The translations under genes and the position numbers were made by a program. Source: a bacterium (GTDB lineage Bacteria; Verrucomicrobiota; Verrucomicrobiia; Opitutales; Opitutaceae). Taken from it: DNA of 33,299 bases. Positions 1-7,807 of the stretch are shown here, one piece after another; the first letter of the stretch is position 1, and every line of letters begins with the position of its first letter. The notes below the pieces were generated by a model. The model saw only the letters and a list, made by a program, of their open reading frames with translations. It was not told where the DNA came from and ran no database searches. The stretch covers positions 1-33,299 of the forward strand of contig RGVP01000011.1 of assembly GCA_010027235.1 (NCBI GenBank), written 5' to 3'.

Positions 1-46
1 CCGCTGCTCGCGCCGCGATGGGACGCTAGCCAAATCCAGCCCCGCC

Positions 47-1246
47 ATGTCCCGCCACGCTCTCAGCCGTCGCATCGCCGCCCTGCGCCTGCCGCCCGAT
101 TATTCCCGCTGGTGGGTGCGCTGGCCGGCGGCGGGGCTGATCGTGTTGTTCACGGCCATGATCGTGCCCCGCTTTTGGTGCGGACGGGACGCGATCCGCT
201 GGCTGGCGAACGACGGCGACTTAGTTCTCGCTCATGCTCGAGCGGTCGCCGCTAGCGTCGAAGCCGGTGTGCAGGTGGAGGATCTCTCAGCTCAGCGCGA
301 TTTCTTCCATAACGAGTGGCTTTTGGGCACCTACCAGATGGCGGCGCTCGGACTCCTTCAGGTCTGCCTGGAGCTACCGGAGCGTCGGGCCGAGTTTCTG
401 CCCGTGGCCGAGCGTGCTATCGACGAACTTCTTTCTGAGCGGGTGCGGGCTTTTGACACCGTCCGTTGGCGGGAAGATCCACTCGCCTCGCTTGACGGAC
501 CCCGCGGGCACGCCGCCTACCTCGGTTACCTCAACCTTGTCCTCTCCCTTCACCGCCGGGTCGTGCCGGATTCGCGGTTCTCCGATCTAAATGACCGCAT
601 CTCCGCCGCGCTCGCTCGCCGCCTGCAGGCGAGCCGTCACGGCATTTTAGAGACTTATCCCCTCGAGGGCTACCCGGTGGATAATGCGGCCGTGCTCGGC
701 TCCCTTCTCTTGCATGCGCGAAACACCGGCGCGGACTACTCGGCGGTGGCGCCGGCGGCCCTTGCGCGTTTTAGCATAGCCTGGCTAGATCCGCGCTCAG
801 GCCTGCTTTTTCAGTCCATCAATCCCCGTGACGGCAAGCCGGCTGCTGCCGCTCGGGCCAGTGGCACGGCGCGCGCGGCTTTTCTACTCTCCTACGGCGA
901 ACGCGCTGTTTCAGGTATCTTGTTTGCGGCCGTGCGCGACCGCTGCGCGGACTCCTTCTGGGGCTTCGGTTATTTGAATGAACACCACATTGGCTCGGCT
1001 GCGCCCGGCATCGGCGACAGCGACTCTGGCCCCTTGGTTTTAGGGGTCAGCCCATTCGCATCTGGCTTCGCCCTTGGCGGAGCGCGGGTCTTCGACGATC
1101 GGCGGCTCTTCGTCTCGCTCTACCGCACCGCCCACTTGGCAGGCACCCCCGTAGCGAGCGGCGACCGACGCGTTTTCGTCACCGGTGGGCCACTGGGTAA
1201 TGCCATCATGCTCGCGATGCTCACCGCACGCTCCGAAGCCCCATGA
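47..1246 (+). CDS. Uncharacterised membrane-anchored helical protein
   Basis: I do not recognise a named family with certainty. The 399-residue product has a basic N-terminus and one hydrophobic segment (about residues 28-42, WPAAGLIVLFTAMIV), then a long soluble part rich in alternating helices. This looks like an alpha/alpha-toroid similar to terpenoid or sugar-processing (alpha/alpha)6 barrels, including linalool dehydratase/isomerase-like proteins. Conspicuous motifs are RDFFHNEW near residue 84, GHAAYLGYLN near 155, and a C-terminal block GIGDSDSGPLVLGVSPFASG with a Gly/Asp-rich turn. The ATG at 47 is the first in frame. Its stop overlaps the next gene by 4 bp (ATGA), so the two are probably co-translated. 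An enzyme of lipid or polysaccharide metabolism facing the membrane is possible, but this is inference only. Confidence 0.8.
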   Translation: MSRHALSRRIAALRLPPDYSRWWVRWPAAGLIVLFTAMIVPRFWCGRDAIRWLANDGDLVLAHARAVAASVEAGVQVEDLSAQRDFFHNEWLLGTYQMAALGLLQVCLELPERRAEFLPVAERAIDELLSERVRAFDTVRWREDPLASLDGPRGHAAYLGYLNLVLSLHRRVVPDSRFSDLNDRISAALARRLQASRHGILETYPLEGYPVDNAAVLGSLLLHARNTGADYSAVAPAALARFSIAWLDPRSGLLFQSINPRDGKPAAAARASGTARAAFLLSYGERAVSGILFAAVRDRCADSFWGFGYLNEHHIGSAAPGIGDSDSGPLVLGVSPFASGFALGGARVFDDRRLFVSLYRTAHLAGTPVASGDRRVFVTGGPLGNAIMLAMLTARSEAP

Positions 1247-1557
1247 AACCCCCCGCGCACAAACCTTGGTGGTCGAAATGGTGGGAGCGTCGGCTGGCGC
1301 AGCCGGCTCCGACGCTGGGTCGCATCGTCATCGAACTCGCGGCAGTGTATGCCCTGCATTTTGCGGCGAGCTTTGTGCTCGCGCGGTTCTCTTTGCTCGA
1401 ATTGATCCTCTCGCCTGGGCCGAGCGGGCGGTTCGCCCTCATGGTCGCGCTGGGGTTTTTCGCGTTGCGCATGTTTGTGCTGCTTTTTGCGCCCGGCTGG
1501 TTCCTGGCCCGGCTCTGGATACTACTCACGCGTGAGCGACCGGAGCAGCGATGGTGA
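1243..1557 (+). CDS. Small membrane protein coupled to the upstream gene
   Basis: The 104-residue protein has a Trp/Lys-rich cytoplasmic-looking N-terminus (KPWWSKWWERR) and about two membrane segments (near residues 28-50 and 64-95). Its ATG overlaps the TGA of the preceding gene by 4 bp, which is the strongest argument that it is real and expressed with it. I recognise no domain. It may anchor or partner the upstream helical protein (inference). The stop lies directly next to the stop of the opposite-strand hydrolase gene with no spacer. Confidence 0.65.
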   Translation: MKPPAHKPWWSKWWERRLAQPAPTLGRIVIELAAVYALHFAASFVLARFSLLELILSPGPSGRFALMVALGFFALRMFVLLFAPGWFLARLWILLTRERPEQRW

Positions 1558-2403
1558 TTATAGTTCTCGGTCGAGCCAATCTACCGTCACGCGGACGGCG
1601 TGGTTAAAGTGGCCTGAGTCGGGTTCGAAGACGTTGAAGATATGATCGGCGCCGCCGATGAGGATCGCTTCAGCGGGTCGGCCTTTCGCCAGCTTAAGGA
1701 TCTCGGCCTCGCGCGGCGGGAGGTAGTCGGCTGAGCCGCGCACACTCAGAAATTTGCCCACGTGGCGGGCGAGCGCGGCATCGAGGTCCACACCGCGGAA
1801 GCTATCAAAAAACGCGCGTCGCAGGGTCACGGTTTTCCAGCCGGCGATTTCGCAGGTGCCGGTTCCGGTGGCTTCGGCTTGGGCGGCGGCGGCGGCGAGT
1901 CCGCCGCCAGACATGACCGCATGTGCGTCCCCGGTGACGCTGGACCAGAGGACCATCGCCCGAAACCAATCCGGATGTGCGCCGGCCGAGCCGAGCGCGG
2001 TAGCGCCGCCGAGACTCCAGCCAAAGATCCCTAGCCGAGCCGGATTCACGCCGGGCTGCGCGAGCAGCCAGGCCCGGGCCGTCTCGGTGTCGGCAAGGCG
2101 ACCGTCAAAGGTTGACTCGATAGCGGTGCGGGCTGGGTCGCCCTCGCCCCGGAAGTTTACCCGCAGTGAAGCGATGCCTCGCGTGGCCAGAGCCTCCGCT
2201 AACCGACGTTGCGCGTCCGCCGGTCCTTCGCTGTCGCTGGCGAAACCGTGCAGGATCAGCACGGCGCGTCCCGACCACCCTGCTTCGGGCGTAAGCCAGC
2301 GGGCGTTGAGCTCACCGCCGAGCTCGATCCTAGTTTCCGCCGCGCGGGCAAACAGGCAGGCCAGGCACAGGCCGAGGAGAAAAAGGCAGGGGAGGTTTTT
2401 CAT
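1558..2403 (-). CDS. Secreted alpha/beta hydrolase
   Basis: The 281-residue protein has an N-terminal signal peptide (MKNLPCLFLLGLCLACLFARA) followed by a serine-hydrolase fold. The oxyanion region is LILHGFASDSEG, the nucleophile elbow is GWSLGGA (Gly-x-Ser-x-Gly), an acid candidate is in VRGSADYLPP, and the catalytic His is in GGADHIF. This matches the dienelactone hydrolase / acyl-peptidase-like subgroup of periplasmic or exported esterases. The substrate cannot be told from sequence. It is the last gene of a minus-strand operon. Its ATG overlaps the stop of the cupin gene (ATGA), implying translational coupling. The LCLAC stretch could be read as a lipobox, but it fits the consensus poorly. 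Confidence 0.88.
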   Translation of the reverse strand: MKNLPCLFLLGLCLACLFARAAETRIELGGELNARWLTPEAGWSGRAVLILHGFASDSEGPADAQRRLAEALATRGIASLRVNFRGEGDPARTAIESTFDGRLADTETARAWLLAQPGVNPARLGIFGWSLGGATALGSAGAHPDWFRAMVLWSSVTGDAHAVMSGGGLAAAAAQAEATGTGTCEIAGWKTVTLRRAFFDSFRGVDLDAALARHVGKFLSVRGSADYLPPREAEILKLAKGRPAEAILIGGADHIFNVFEPDSGHFNHAVRVTVDWLDREL

Positions 2404-3374
2404 ATGGGGGCGGGGGTTTCGGGGCTGTAGTGGCTAGGGTTAAAAGCCGGCGCCACTAGCGCGAGAAACTCCAATGGTCCCGTCGCGTCGGCGACCAGTG
2501 CGTGGGGTTCGCCGCGTGGTATTACGACGACGGAGCCGGGACCGACTGACGATATGCCGGAGGCGAGGGTCATGCGACCGGTTCCGCTTAGGACGAAGAA
2601 ATATTCATCCGATTCGAGGTAGCGGCTGGAACCGCTGCTCGCTCCCGCCGCCAGCTGAAATCGCGCGCAGCTGAGCGCCTCGCTCCGTTCGGAGGCAAAA
2701 CGTCCGATTAGCTCGCGCACTTCGACTCCCGGGCCGAGGGCGAGGGGCGACAATTCATTGGAATCAAAGATGCGTCCGGCTCTCGCCGGATTTGTCTTGG
2801 GATTGGGCGACTGAGCGGGTGCGGCGGCGGGGCGGTGAAAAAACGCCGGACGCGTTAGCGCGGCGATCAACGTGGACTGGGCGGGGTAGGCGGACTGGAG
2901 TTCGTCTCGGTAGCCAGGCTCGTAGTCGCTGTAATCAAAGCCGGGCGCAAGCGTGCAGCCGAAAAACGTATAGGCCTCAGCGTGATCTCTGGCCGGGCGT
3001 GCGCCCATCCAAGTGCCGGCGGTGACCGTAACTTGCGGGCGTTGGTCACTCAGGCAATCGGGGCCGAAGGCGATCACTTCAGTGCGGCCGTCCGGGTGCA
3101 GCAGCAGCAACTCGGCCGGATCCCCGGCGTGGAAGTGCCAGATCTCGTCGCTGCGCAGGCGGTGCAGGGCGGAGAAATCGGTGCGCGTGACCAGCGAGTA
3201 GATCGCACTGCCCGCTGGGCGCGGGCCGGAGCCGGCGTAGCGCGCGGGCAGGGCAGGGTTTTCCAGACGATCGGTGCTGACGTAGTTGAGCGCGAACCAC
3301 GCGCCCTCGTCGGGGATGAGGGCCATCTTGTGCTGAGCGATGAGGCGGCCGGCGGGCAAAGCGGAGAGGGGCAT
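2400..3374 (-). CDS. Double-cupin protein: DUF985 (Cupin_5) plus cupin_2
   Basis: Starting at the ATG at 3374 (MPLSALPAG) gives 324 residues. A longer in-frame reading would run into the DTW gene upstream and is rejected. Residues about 1-150 are a DUF985/YML079w-type cupin (HRLRSDEIWHFHAGDP, FGCTLAPGFDYSDYE). Residues about 200-320 are a second cupin_2 barrel (ESDEYFFVLSGTGRM, VIPRGEPHAL). In the second barrel the usual paired histidines of the first metal motif appear replaced (Arg and Leu at those places), although the later PHAL histidine is kept, so it may bind ligand without the classical metal site. This is a fusion of two normally separate cupins. Function unknown; sugar or small-acid binding or isomerisation is typical of such folds. 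Confidence 0.85.
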   Translation of the reverse strand: MPLSALPAGRLIAQHKMALIPDEGAWFALNYVSTDRLENPALPARYAGSGPRPAGSAIYSLVTRTDFSALHRLRSDEIWHFHAGDPAELLLLHPDGRTEVIAFGPDCLSDQRPQVTVTAGTWMGARPARDHAEAYTFFGCTLAPGFDYSDYEPGYRDELQSAYPAQSTLIAALTRPAFFHRPAAAPAQSPNPKTNPARAGRIFDSNELSPLALGPGVEVRELIGRFASERSEALSCARFQLAAGASSGSSRYLESDEYFFVLSGTGRMTLASGISSVGPGSVVVIPRGEPHALVADATGPLEFLALVAPAFNPSHYSPETPAPI

Positions 3375-3414
3375 CGATTTTTTAGATTTTAGCAGGTCTC
3401 GCGCCTTGGGTCTC

Positions 3415-4098
3415 CTATTTCGCGCCTGGGTTCGGGCGTTTGCGGGCGAACTCGGCGAGCAGTTCGGGGAAGGCGGCTGCAACGGGTGAGTCGGCGAGGT
3501 AGGCCTCGGCCTCGGCCTTGCGGCCGCGCGAGCACAGGCCAGCGTAGACGTGTAATTCGAACTGGAGGCGCAGTGGCGCGGCGGCGGCGGCGTGGCCGAG
3601 GGCTGCCAGCAGAAAGAGCAGGGCCTCAAACGAGGAGAAACGGTCGGAGCCGTTCTGAGCACGCAGGGCGTAGCGGCTGGTGCCGACCATAGGCAGGCGC
3701 ACGCGGCGGCCCCAGTCCTGCACTTGCGTCAGCATGCCGCCGGCCTGCGCCCAACTGGCGTCGAGCAGGAGCACCTGGATACGATTGGACAGTGGTGGGT
3801 TGGCGGGCGGTTCCTCGCCGTGAGGGTGGAGGATCCAGAGTTCGTCAACCTCGGGCCTGGTGAACTCGGCCCGAACGAGCGGGCGCTCGCGCCGGTAGGG
3901 AAATACCCGCGCGCCTGCGACCACACGCGGGATGAGATTGCCCGTGCTGGAGGGACGGTGGGCCTCGAGCACATGCTGGAGAACATCTACCTGCACGGGA
4001 CAGGGCTCGGCACGCTGGGCGGCGCAGATACACCAACGCGGCGGGAGCTCGCAACGCGAGCAGCGATCGGTGCCTTGCAGGACGACGCTACGAGCCAT
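3415..4098 (-). CDS. DTW domain protein, probable tRNA-uridine aminocarboxypropyltransferase
   Basis: The 227-residue protein begins with a Cys-rich metal-binding motif (CSRCELPPRWCIC) and carries the family's signature loop as LLLDASWAQAGG, that is DxSW where DTW/DxTW is usual. DTW-domain (TapT/YfiP) enzymes transfer the aminocarboxypropyl group of S-adenosylmethionine to a tRNA uridine to make acp3U; which tRNA position is used here cannot be told. Other conserved pieces are HVLEAHRPSSTGN and the FSSFEAL helix. It lies 6 bp downstream of the dehydrogenase and 40 bp upstream of the double cupin in one operon. The Ser in the signature is a conservative change and probably tolerated. Confidence 0.85.
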   Translation of the reverse strand: MARSVVLQGTDRCSRCELPPRWCICAAQRAEPCPVQVDVLQHVLEAHRPSSTGNLIPRVVAGARVFPYRRERPLVRAEFTRPEVDELWILHPHGEEPPANPPLSNRIQVLLLDASWAQAGGMLTQVQDWGRRVRLPMVGTSRYALRAQNGSDRFSSFEALLFLLAALGHAAAAAPLRLQFELHVYAGLCSRGRKAEAEAYLADSPVAAAFPELLAEFARKRPNPGAK

Positions 4099-4104
4099 GG
4101 CGTT

Positions 4105-5100
4105 TTAGACTACGCGGTCCCCCATGCCGGTCAGGTCGCCGACGGTGAACTTGGACAAATTGCCCAAAAAAAGATCCACCAGTGCGTCATCTTGGTCGGA
4201 ACGTCCGCCGCCGGTGTGCGGGGTCACGTAGCAATGGCGCGTGGTCCAGAGCGGGCTGGAGGGCGGGAGCGGTTCGGTGTCGAAAACATCGAGGTAGGCT
4301 CCGCCGACGCGACCGGCTTCGAGTGCTTCGACTAGGGCGGTTTCGTCGACGGTCGGGCCGCGGCCGATGTTGTAAAAATACGCGCCAGGTTTGAGCAGGG
4401 CGAGGCGGCGGGCGTTGACGTAGCGATAGGTGGCGGAGTTTTCCGGCAGGATATTGACGAGGTGGTCGGCTAGCGGGAGCACGGCAGAGAGTTTTGCCTC
4501 TGCGATAACGTGCACCCCGGCCTCGCTGTAGACGCGGCGGCGGAGGGCGTAGATCCGCATGCGAAAGGGGGCGAGCAGCTCGACCAGGCGTTTGGCGATC
4601 GCGCCGTAGCCGAGCAGTAGAACGGTCTGGCCGGTGAGCAGGCGGGAAGCGGCGCGGTGCTCCAAATACTTCCAGCCGCGCGCGCCACGCTGTTCGTCGA
4701 GTGAGTCGGGCAGACGACGGGCTAGGCCAAGCATCATGGCGAGCAGGTGTTGCGCGCAGGGCTCGGCGAAGACGGAGGAGGCGTTGGTGAGCACGGCGTC
4801 TCGGGTGCGCAGGGCGTCGAAGGTTTCTTCGTTGTCGTAACGGGTATAGCCGGCGGAGGTGAGGGCGATCCAGCGCAGGCGGGTGTGGCGCCGGCAGGCG
4901 TCGGCGGGGGGCTGACCGAAGGCAACGTCTGCGTTGGCCAAGGCGGGGTCATCCGCCGCCGCCGCGAGCACTGAAGCGGAGGCCTGGGTGGAGACGACAA
5001 GGCGGTGACCGGCGGCGGTTAGGGTTTCCGCTAGGCGGGTGTGGGCGGCGGGCGCGAGTGCAGCGTTAGTCCAGACGGTGAGCGGGCGGGCGGGCGTCAT
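4105..5100 (-). CDS. D-2-hydroxyacid dehydrogenase (NAD-binding)
   Basis: The 331-residue protein is of usual length for the D-isomer-specific 2-hydroxyacid dehydrogenase family. The Rossmann motif is LLLGYGAIAKR. The expected catalytic triad is Arg247 (NIGRGPTVDE), Glu276 (DTEPLPPSS) and His295 (TPHTGGG). It reduces a 2-oxoacid (or oxidises the 2-hydroxyacid) with NAD(P)H; the substrate could be glyoxylate, hydroxypyruvate or phosphoglycerate, and the sequence does not decide. It lacks the C-terminal ACT domain of SerA, so it is not a typical phosphoglycerate dehydrogenase. It is 6 bp downstream of apt and 6 bp upstream of the DTW gene, so all three are likely on one transcript. Confidence 0.9.
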   Translation of the reverse strand: MTPARPLTVWTNAALAPAAHTRLAETLTAAGHRLVVSTQASASVLAAAADDPALANADVAFGQPPADACRRHTRLRWIALTSAGYTRYDNEETFDALRTRDAVLTNASSVFAEPCAQHLLAMMLGLARRLPDSLDEQRGARGWKYLEHRAASRLLTGQTVLLLGYGAIAKRLVELLAPFRMRIYALRRRVYSEAGVHVIAEAKLSAVLPLADHLVNILPENSATYRYVNARRLALLKPGAYFYNIGRGPTVDETALVEALEAGRVGGAYLDVFDTEPLPPSSPLWTTRHCYVTPHTGGGRSDQDDALVDLFLGNLSKFTVGDLTGMGDRVV

Positions 5101-5106
5101 CGTGGT

Positions 5107-5658
5107 TTACTCGGTCTCGGTGAAGCTGCACAGCGTGTGCACGTCGAGACCGGCAGCGCGGAGGCGGGCGGAGCCACCAAGCTCGGGCAGGTCGATGATA
5201 GCAGCGACACCTACGACTTCGGCGCCGAGGGAGCGGATGAGGCCGGCGGCGGCGAGCACGGTGCCGCCGGTGGCGATGAGGTCGTCCACGATCAGCACGC
5301 GGTCACCGGGTTTGCAGGCGTCGGCGTGGATCTCGATCGAGGCGCTGCCGTATTCAAGGGCATAGTCGGCGCCGACGGTGCGGAAGGGGAGTTTGCCTTT
5401 CTTGCGCACGAGCATGAAGGGGCGGTGCAATTGGTAAGCGAGGGCGCCTCCAAGGATAAAGCCCCGCGCGTCCACGGCGGCGATGAGGTTCACGCCCTTG
5501 CGGGTGGCGTCCCAGGCAATGGTCTCGACGAGGATTCGGAAGGCCTCGGGATCATGAAATAGGGTGGTGACGTCGCGGAAATTAACACCGGGCTGGGGCC
5601 AGTCGCGCACGGTGCGGATGCGTTCCTTGATCGTGGCAGCGGGGTCGAGGTGGGGCAT
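5107..5658 (-). CDS. apt: Adenine phosphoribosyltransferase
   Basis: The 183-residue protein matches Apt in length and motifs: an N-terminal IRTVRDWPQPGVNFRDVT block, DARGFILGGALA, the RKKGKLPF loop and the PRPP-binding motif VLIVDDLIATGGT. It salvages adenine by joining it to phosphoribosyl pyrophosphate to give AMP in the cytoplasm. The ATG at 5658 follows a pyrimidine-rich leader with no Shine-Dalgarno sequence (on the coding strand the leader ends TTTTTTCTGCCCC). It heads the minus-strand operon that continues to the hydrolase at 1558. The leader holds the short repeats annotated at 5671-5787, which might affect its translation (inference). Confidence 0.96.
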   Translation of the reverse strand: MPHLDPAATIKERIRTVRDWPQPGVNFRDVTTLFHDPEAFRILVETIAWDATRKGVNLIAAVDARGFILGGALAYQLHRPFMLVRKKGKLPFRTVGADYALEYGSASIEIHADACKPGDRVLIVDDLIATGGTVLAAAGLIRSLGAEVVGVAAIIDLPELGGSARLRAAGLDVHTLCSFTETE

Positions 5659-5670
5659 GGGGCAGAAAAA

Positions 5671-5787
5671 ACAGAAGTTAAAATCTAGAAGTCAAAAGGC
5701 AGAAATCGGAAGGTGGCGGAAAGGGCTGGAGAGCGGTGGGCGGCGTGGTTCCGACTACTCACTTGTGAATCCTGGCTTTTGACTTCT
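5671..5787. repeat. Direct and inverted short repeats in the apt leader and end of the upstream gene
   Basis: Direct copies AGAAGTTAAAA (5673-5683) and AGAAGTCAAAA (5687-5697) sit 14 bp apart. The segment 5687-5712 is repeated in inverted orientation at 5762-5787 with 21 of 26 positions equal, and its core AGAAGTCAAAAGGCAG matches in 15 of 16. The right arm forms the last codons of the upstream GH50-like gene (SQKPGFTSE and stop). An RNA reading from that gene into apt could fold the arms over a 49-nt loop. It may be a REP- or MITE-like dispersed element. Confidence 0.6.
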
Positions 5788-7071
5788 CTCCGCCCCCGCA
5801 TGCAAGCGGCGCGCGCGGGCGTGGAGGTGCGCCAAGAGTTCAGTGTGTTCAACGGCTTCGTGGTCGTCAGCGTGGACCAAGCCTGCACCGAAGGGCGGGG
5901 CGTCGTCGCCGCCGTCGGCCCAGTGAGCCCACTCTATGCCTACGGTGCGGGGGTCGCGACAGGCGGCGACCAGACCCTCGCGACCGGCGCGGAGCAGGCG
6001 TTCTAAGCGGGTGGGGCCGGTGCCGTCGCGCACCGGCAGGCGGCGGAAGTCGCTATGGCCAAGGCCGCCGCCGGTGATCCATTGCGGCATCGTGCCGCCA
6101 GCGGTGTCGGCTTGGGTAGTGAAATTTTCGCCCGCGCGGAGCCGCCAAGAGACCGCATCGAGGTCGGGCCAAGCGCAGGCCTCGCGCACGCCGGGCGGGG
6201 GCGGTTCGGCGAAACGGCAGCCAAGGACGAGGCGACCCGGATCGGCGGCGCGGAGGGCGCGGCCAGTTTCGGAGAAATACCGGCGGGCGAACTCATGGCC
6301 GAAGGCGCGGGCGTCCTCGTTAAAGGCCGGGTGGGCGAGGGCGCGGTTGTCCCGGGTCATTTGGCGGATGTGTTCGCGGTGGAGAAGATGCACGCCCCAG
6401 CGTCGAGCGAGGGCCTCAAGCGAGCCACCGTGGCTCGCGAGCACAAATTCCCAAGCGGCGTGGTAAGCGGCGAAGGCAGGTTCGAGACTGAGGCAGCTCT
6501 GGAGCAGGGTGACCGGAGCAGAGAAGGATTGCCCCCAGCCAAGGGAGTCGTCGGTGAACCAGCCGACTAACTCACGCCGCCCTCGCCACGACGAGGCGAC
6601 GGCGGCTGCATGGGCGGCGGCGGCTTCGGGCCAGCGGGGATCAAAAACGTCCGGCACGCGCAGGCCGGGTCCGTATAGCGTCGGGATGCGAGCGTGGACA
6701 AAATCAGCCGGCATCGTGAAATAGAATCCGCGATCAACCAAGCCGGAGTCGGTCCATGGCCCGAGGGTGTCGACGCCCCAAGCGTGAAGGCGAGCGGCAG
6801 TGCTTTTTTCCCAGGCGGCGGGGGCGGCTGGATCGTAGAGGCTCTCTACGGTGAGGGCGTAGGCGCTGCGCCGCACGGGCGGGGGGCCGGCGCGGCCGTG
6901 GCGGTTGACCCCTGCGACGGCGCGGAGCAGGACGGGTTCATCTTCGGGGGTGAGCAGCCACCAGACGTTGGCGCTGGTTTGTCCGAGGCGGAAAAACCCA
7001 GGTGCTCCGCGGAAGGAGGCGGGTTTGAAATCGGAAAAGAGGGGACCGGATGGAGTGGTGGAGCGGGGCAT
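5755..7071 (-). CDS. GH50/agarase-like TIM-barrel protein lacking the expected catalytic glutamates
   Basis: The 438-residue protein has no signal peptide. It starts with a beta-sandwich-like stretch containing NVWWLLTPEDEPVLLRAV and continues as an (alpha/beta)8 barrel. The order of landmarks follows GH50 beta-agarases: HAWGVDTLGPW, VGWFTDDSLGWG (about 169-180), RLVLGCRFA (about 280-288), AVSWRL, WITGGGLGHSD (about 331-341) and GIEWAHWADGG. In active GH50 enzymes the acid/base lies in a DNE-[LI]-SWG motif and the nucleophile in SEFxFG. Here Ser176 and Gly334 stand at those positions. It may be a non-hydrolytic sugar-binding relative, or use other residues. The stop is only 2 bp from the flavin reductase unit at its upstream end, so they are co-transcribed. 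The last codons lie in a repeat arm. Confidence 0.75.
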   Translation of the reverse strand: MPRSTTPSGPLFSDFKPASFRGAPGFFRLGQTSANVWWLLTPEDEPVLLRAVAGVNRHGRAGPPPVRRSAYALTVESLYDPAAPAAWEKSTAARLHAWGVDTLGPWTDSGLVDRGFYFTMPADFVHARIPTLYGPGLRVPDVFDPRWPEAAAAHAAAVASSWRGRRELVGWFTDDSLGWGQSFSAPVTLLQSCLSLEPAFAAYHAAWEFVLASHGGSLEALARRWGVHLLHREHIRQMTRDNRALAHPAFNEDARAFGHEFARRYFSETGRALRAADPGRLVLGCRFAEPPPPGVREACAWPDLDAVSWRLRAGENFTTQADTAGGTMPQWITGGGLGHSDFRRLPVRDGTGPTRLERLLRAGREGLVAACRDPRTVGIEWAHWADGGDDAPPFGAGLVHADDHEAVEHTELLAHLHARARRLHAGAERSQKPGFTSE

Positions 7072-7073
7072 GG

Positions 7074-7691
7074 TCAGCGAGTGTGGTCGGGTCGCTCGAG
7101 TGCGAAGCGGTCGCGGGTGGTGGCGTAGCTTTCGCCGCCGAGACGGCCGACGGCGTCGAGCTTAGCGGGATCGACCTCGCCGTTGGGGTCGAGGATGTCG
7201 TCGCGAACGTGAAGGTGGAGAATATCGGCGATTACGATGTGAGCGGCGAGTGGTCCGTCGCCAACTGGCACGATCTGGCGAACGCGGCACTCGAAGGCGG
7301 CTGGGGCGGCGGCGACGCGCGGTGGGCGCACCACGAGGCTGGGCTTAGGGGCGATTCCGAAGGCGGCGAACTCGCTCGCGCCGCGCGGCAGGCGGGCGGC
7401 ACAGGCGTTCATCTGATCAGCTAGGACGCGGGGCACGATGTGGACTACGCATTCGGGAATTTCCTCCAGATTGAGGACGGTATCCTTCTTCGAGCCGTCG
7501 CGCAGGTTGACCGGGATGAAGAGCAGGGTGGGTGGGCTGGCGGTTACGCCGTTGAAAAATGAGAACGGGGCGAGGTTGGGGCGGTTGGCGGCGTCGAGGG
7601 TCGATACCCAAGCGATGGGGCGGGGGGTGATGAGCGAAGACATCCAGCCGTAGGCGTCGCGGGCGGGCAGCGCCCGCAGATCGATTTCCAT
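7074..7691 (-). CDS. Flavin reductase-like FMN-binding protein
   Basis: Starting at the ATG at 7691 (MEIDLRALPARDAYGWM) gives 205 residues. The split-barrel flavin reductase-like domain is clear: RPIAWVSTLDAANRPNLAPFSFFNGVTASPP in pieces at about residues 24-55, VLNLEEIPECVVHIV, and a C-terminal DPNGEVDPAKLDAVGRLGGESYATTRDRF region typical of this family. These proteins bind FMN and reduce flavin or act on unknown oxidised substrates. The gene sits 2 bp upstream of the GH50-like gene on the same strand. Longer in-frame starts (to 7742) lack homology-like sequence and are less likely. Confidence 0.87.
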   Translation of the reverse strand: MEIDLRALPARDAYGWMSSLITPRPIAWVSTLDAANRPNLAPFSFFNGVTASPPTLLFIPVNLRDGSKKDTVLNLEEIPECVVHIVPRVLADQMNACAARLPRGASEFAAFGIAPKPSLVVRPPRVAAAPAAFECRVRQIVPVGDGPLAAHIVIADILHLHVRDDILDPNGEVDPAKLDAVGRLGGESYATTRDRFALERPDHTR

Positions 7692-7807
7692 GCGGACAGT
7701 CAGTCGGGCGGCGTGGTGGCGGGCAAACGAAACCACCAACACGAGGAGCTGGGGCGGGCCGCTTGCCGCTCGACTCGACTAGAGCGGTCGGGGTTAACTG
7801 TGAGTCC

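Noticed and set aside
1-29. End of a possible upstream gene (frame with TAG at 27-29)
   Set aside because: Only eight codons are visible, too few to support a call, although the spacing to the gene at 47 would fit.
2400-3662. Longer double-cupin reading beginning at 3662
   Set aside because: It overlaps the DTW gene by about 250 bp and the added residues are Pro/Ser/Thr-rich frame noise; the ATG at 3374 fits the domain.
3592-4335. 247-residue plus-strand open frame over the DTW and dehydrogenase genes
   Set aside because: It runs antisense to two well-supported genes and has no recognisable motif; open frames of this type are common in GC-rich DNA.
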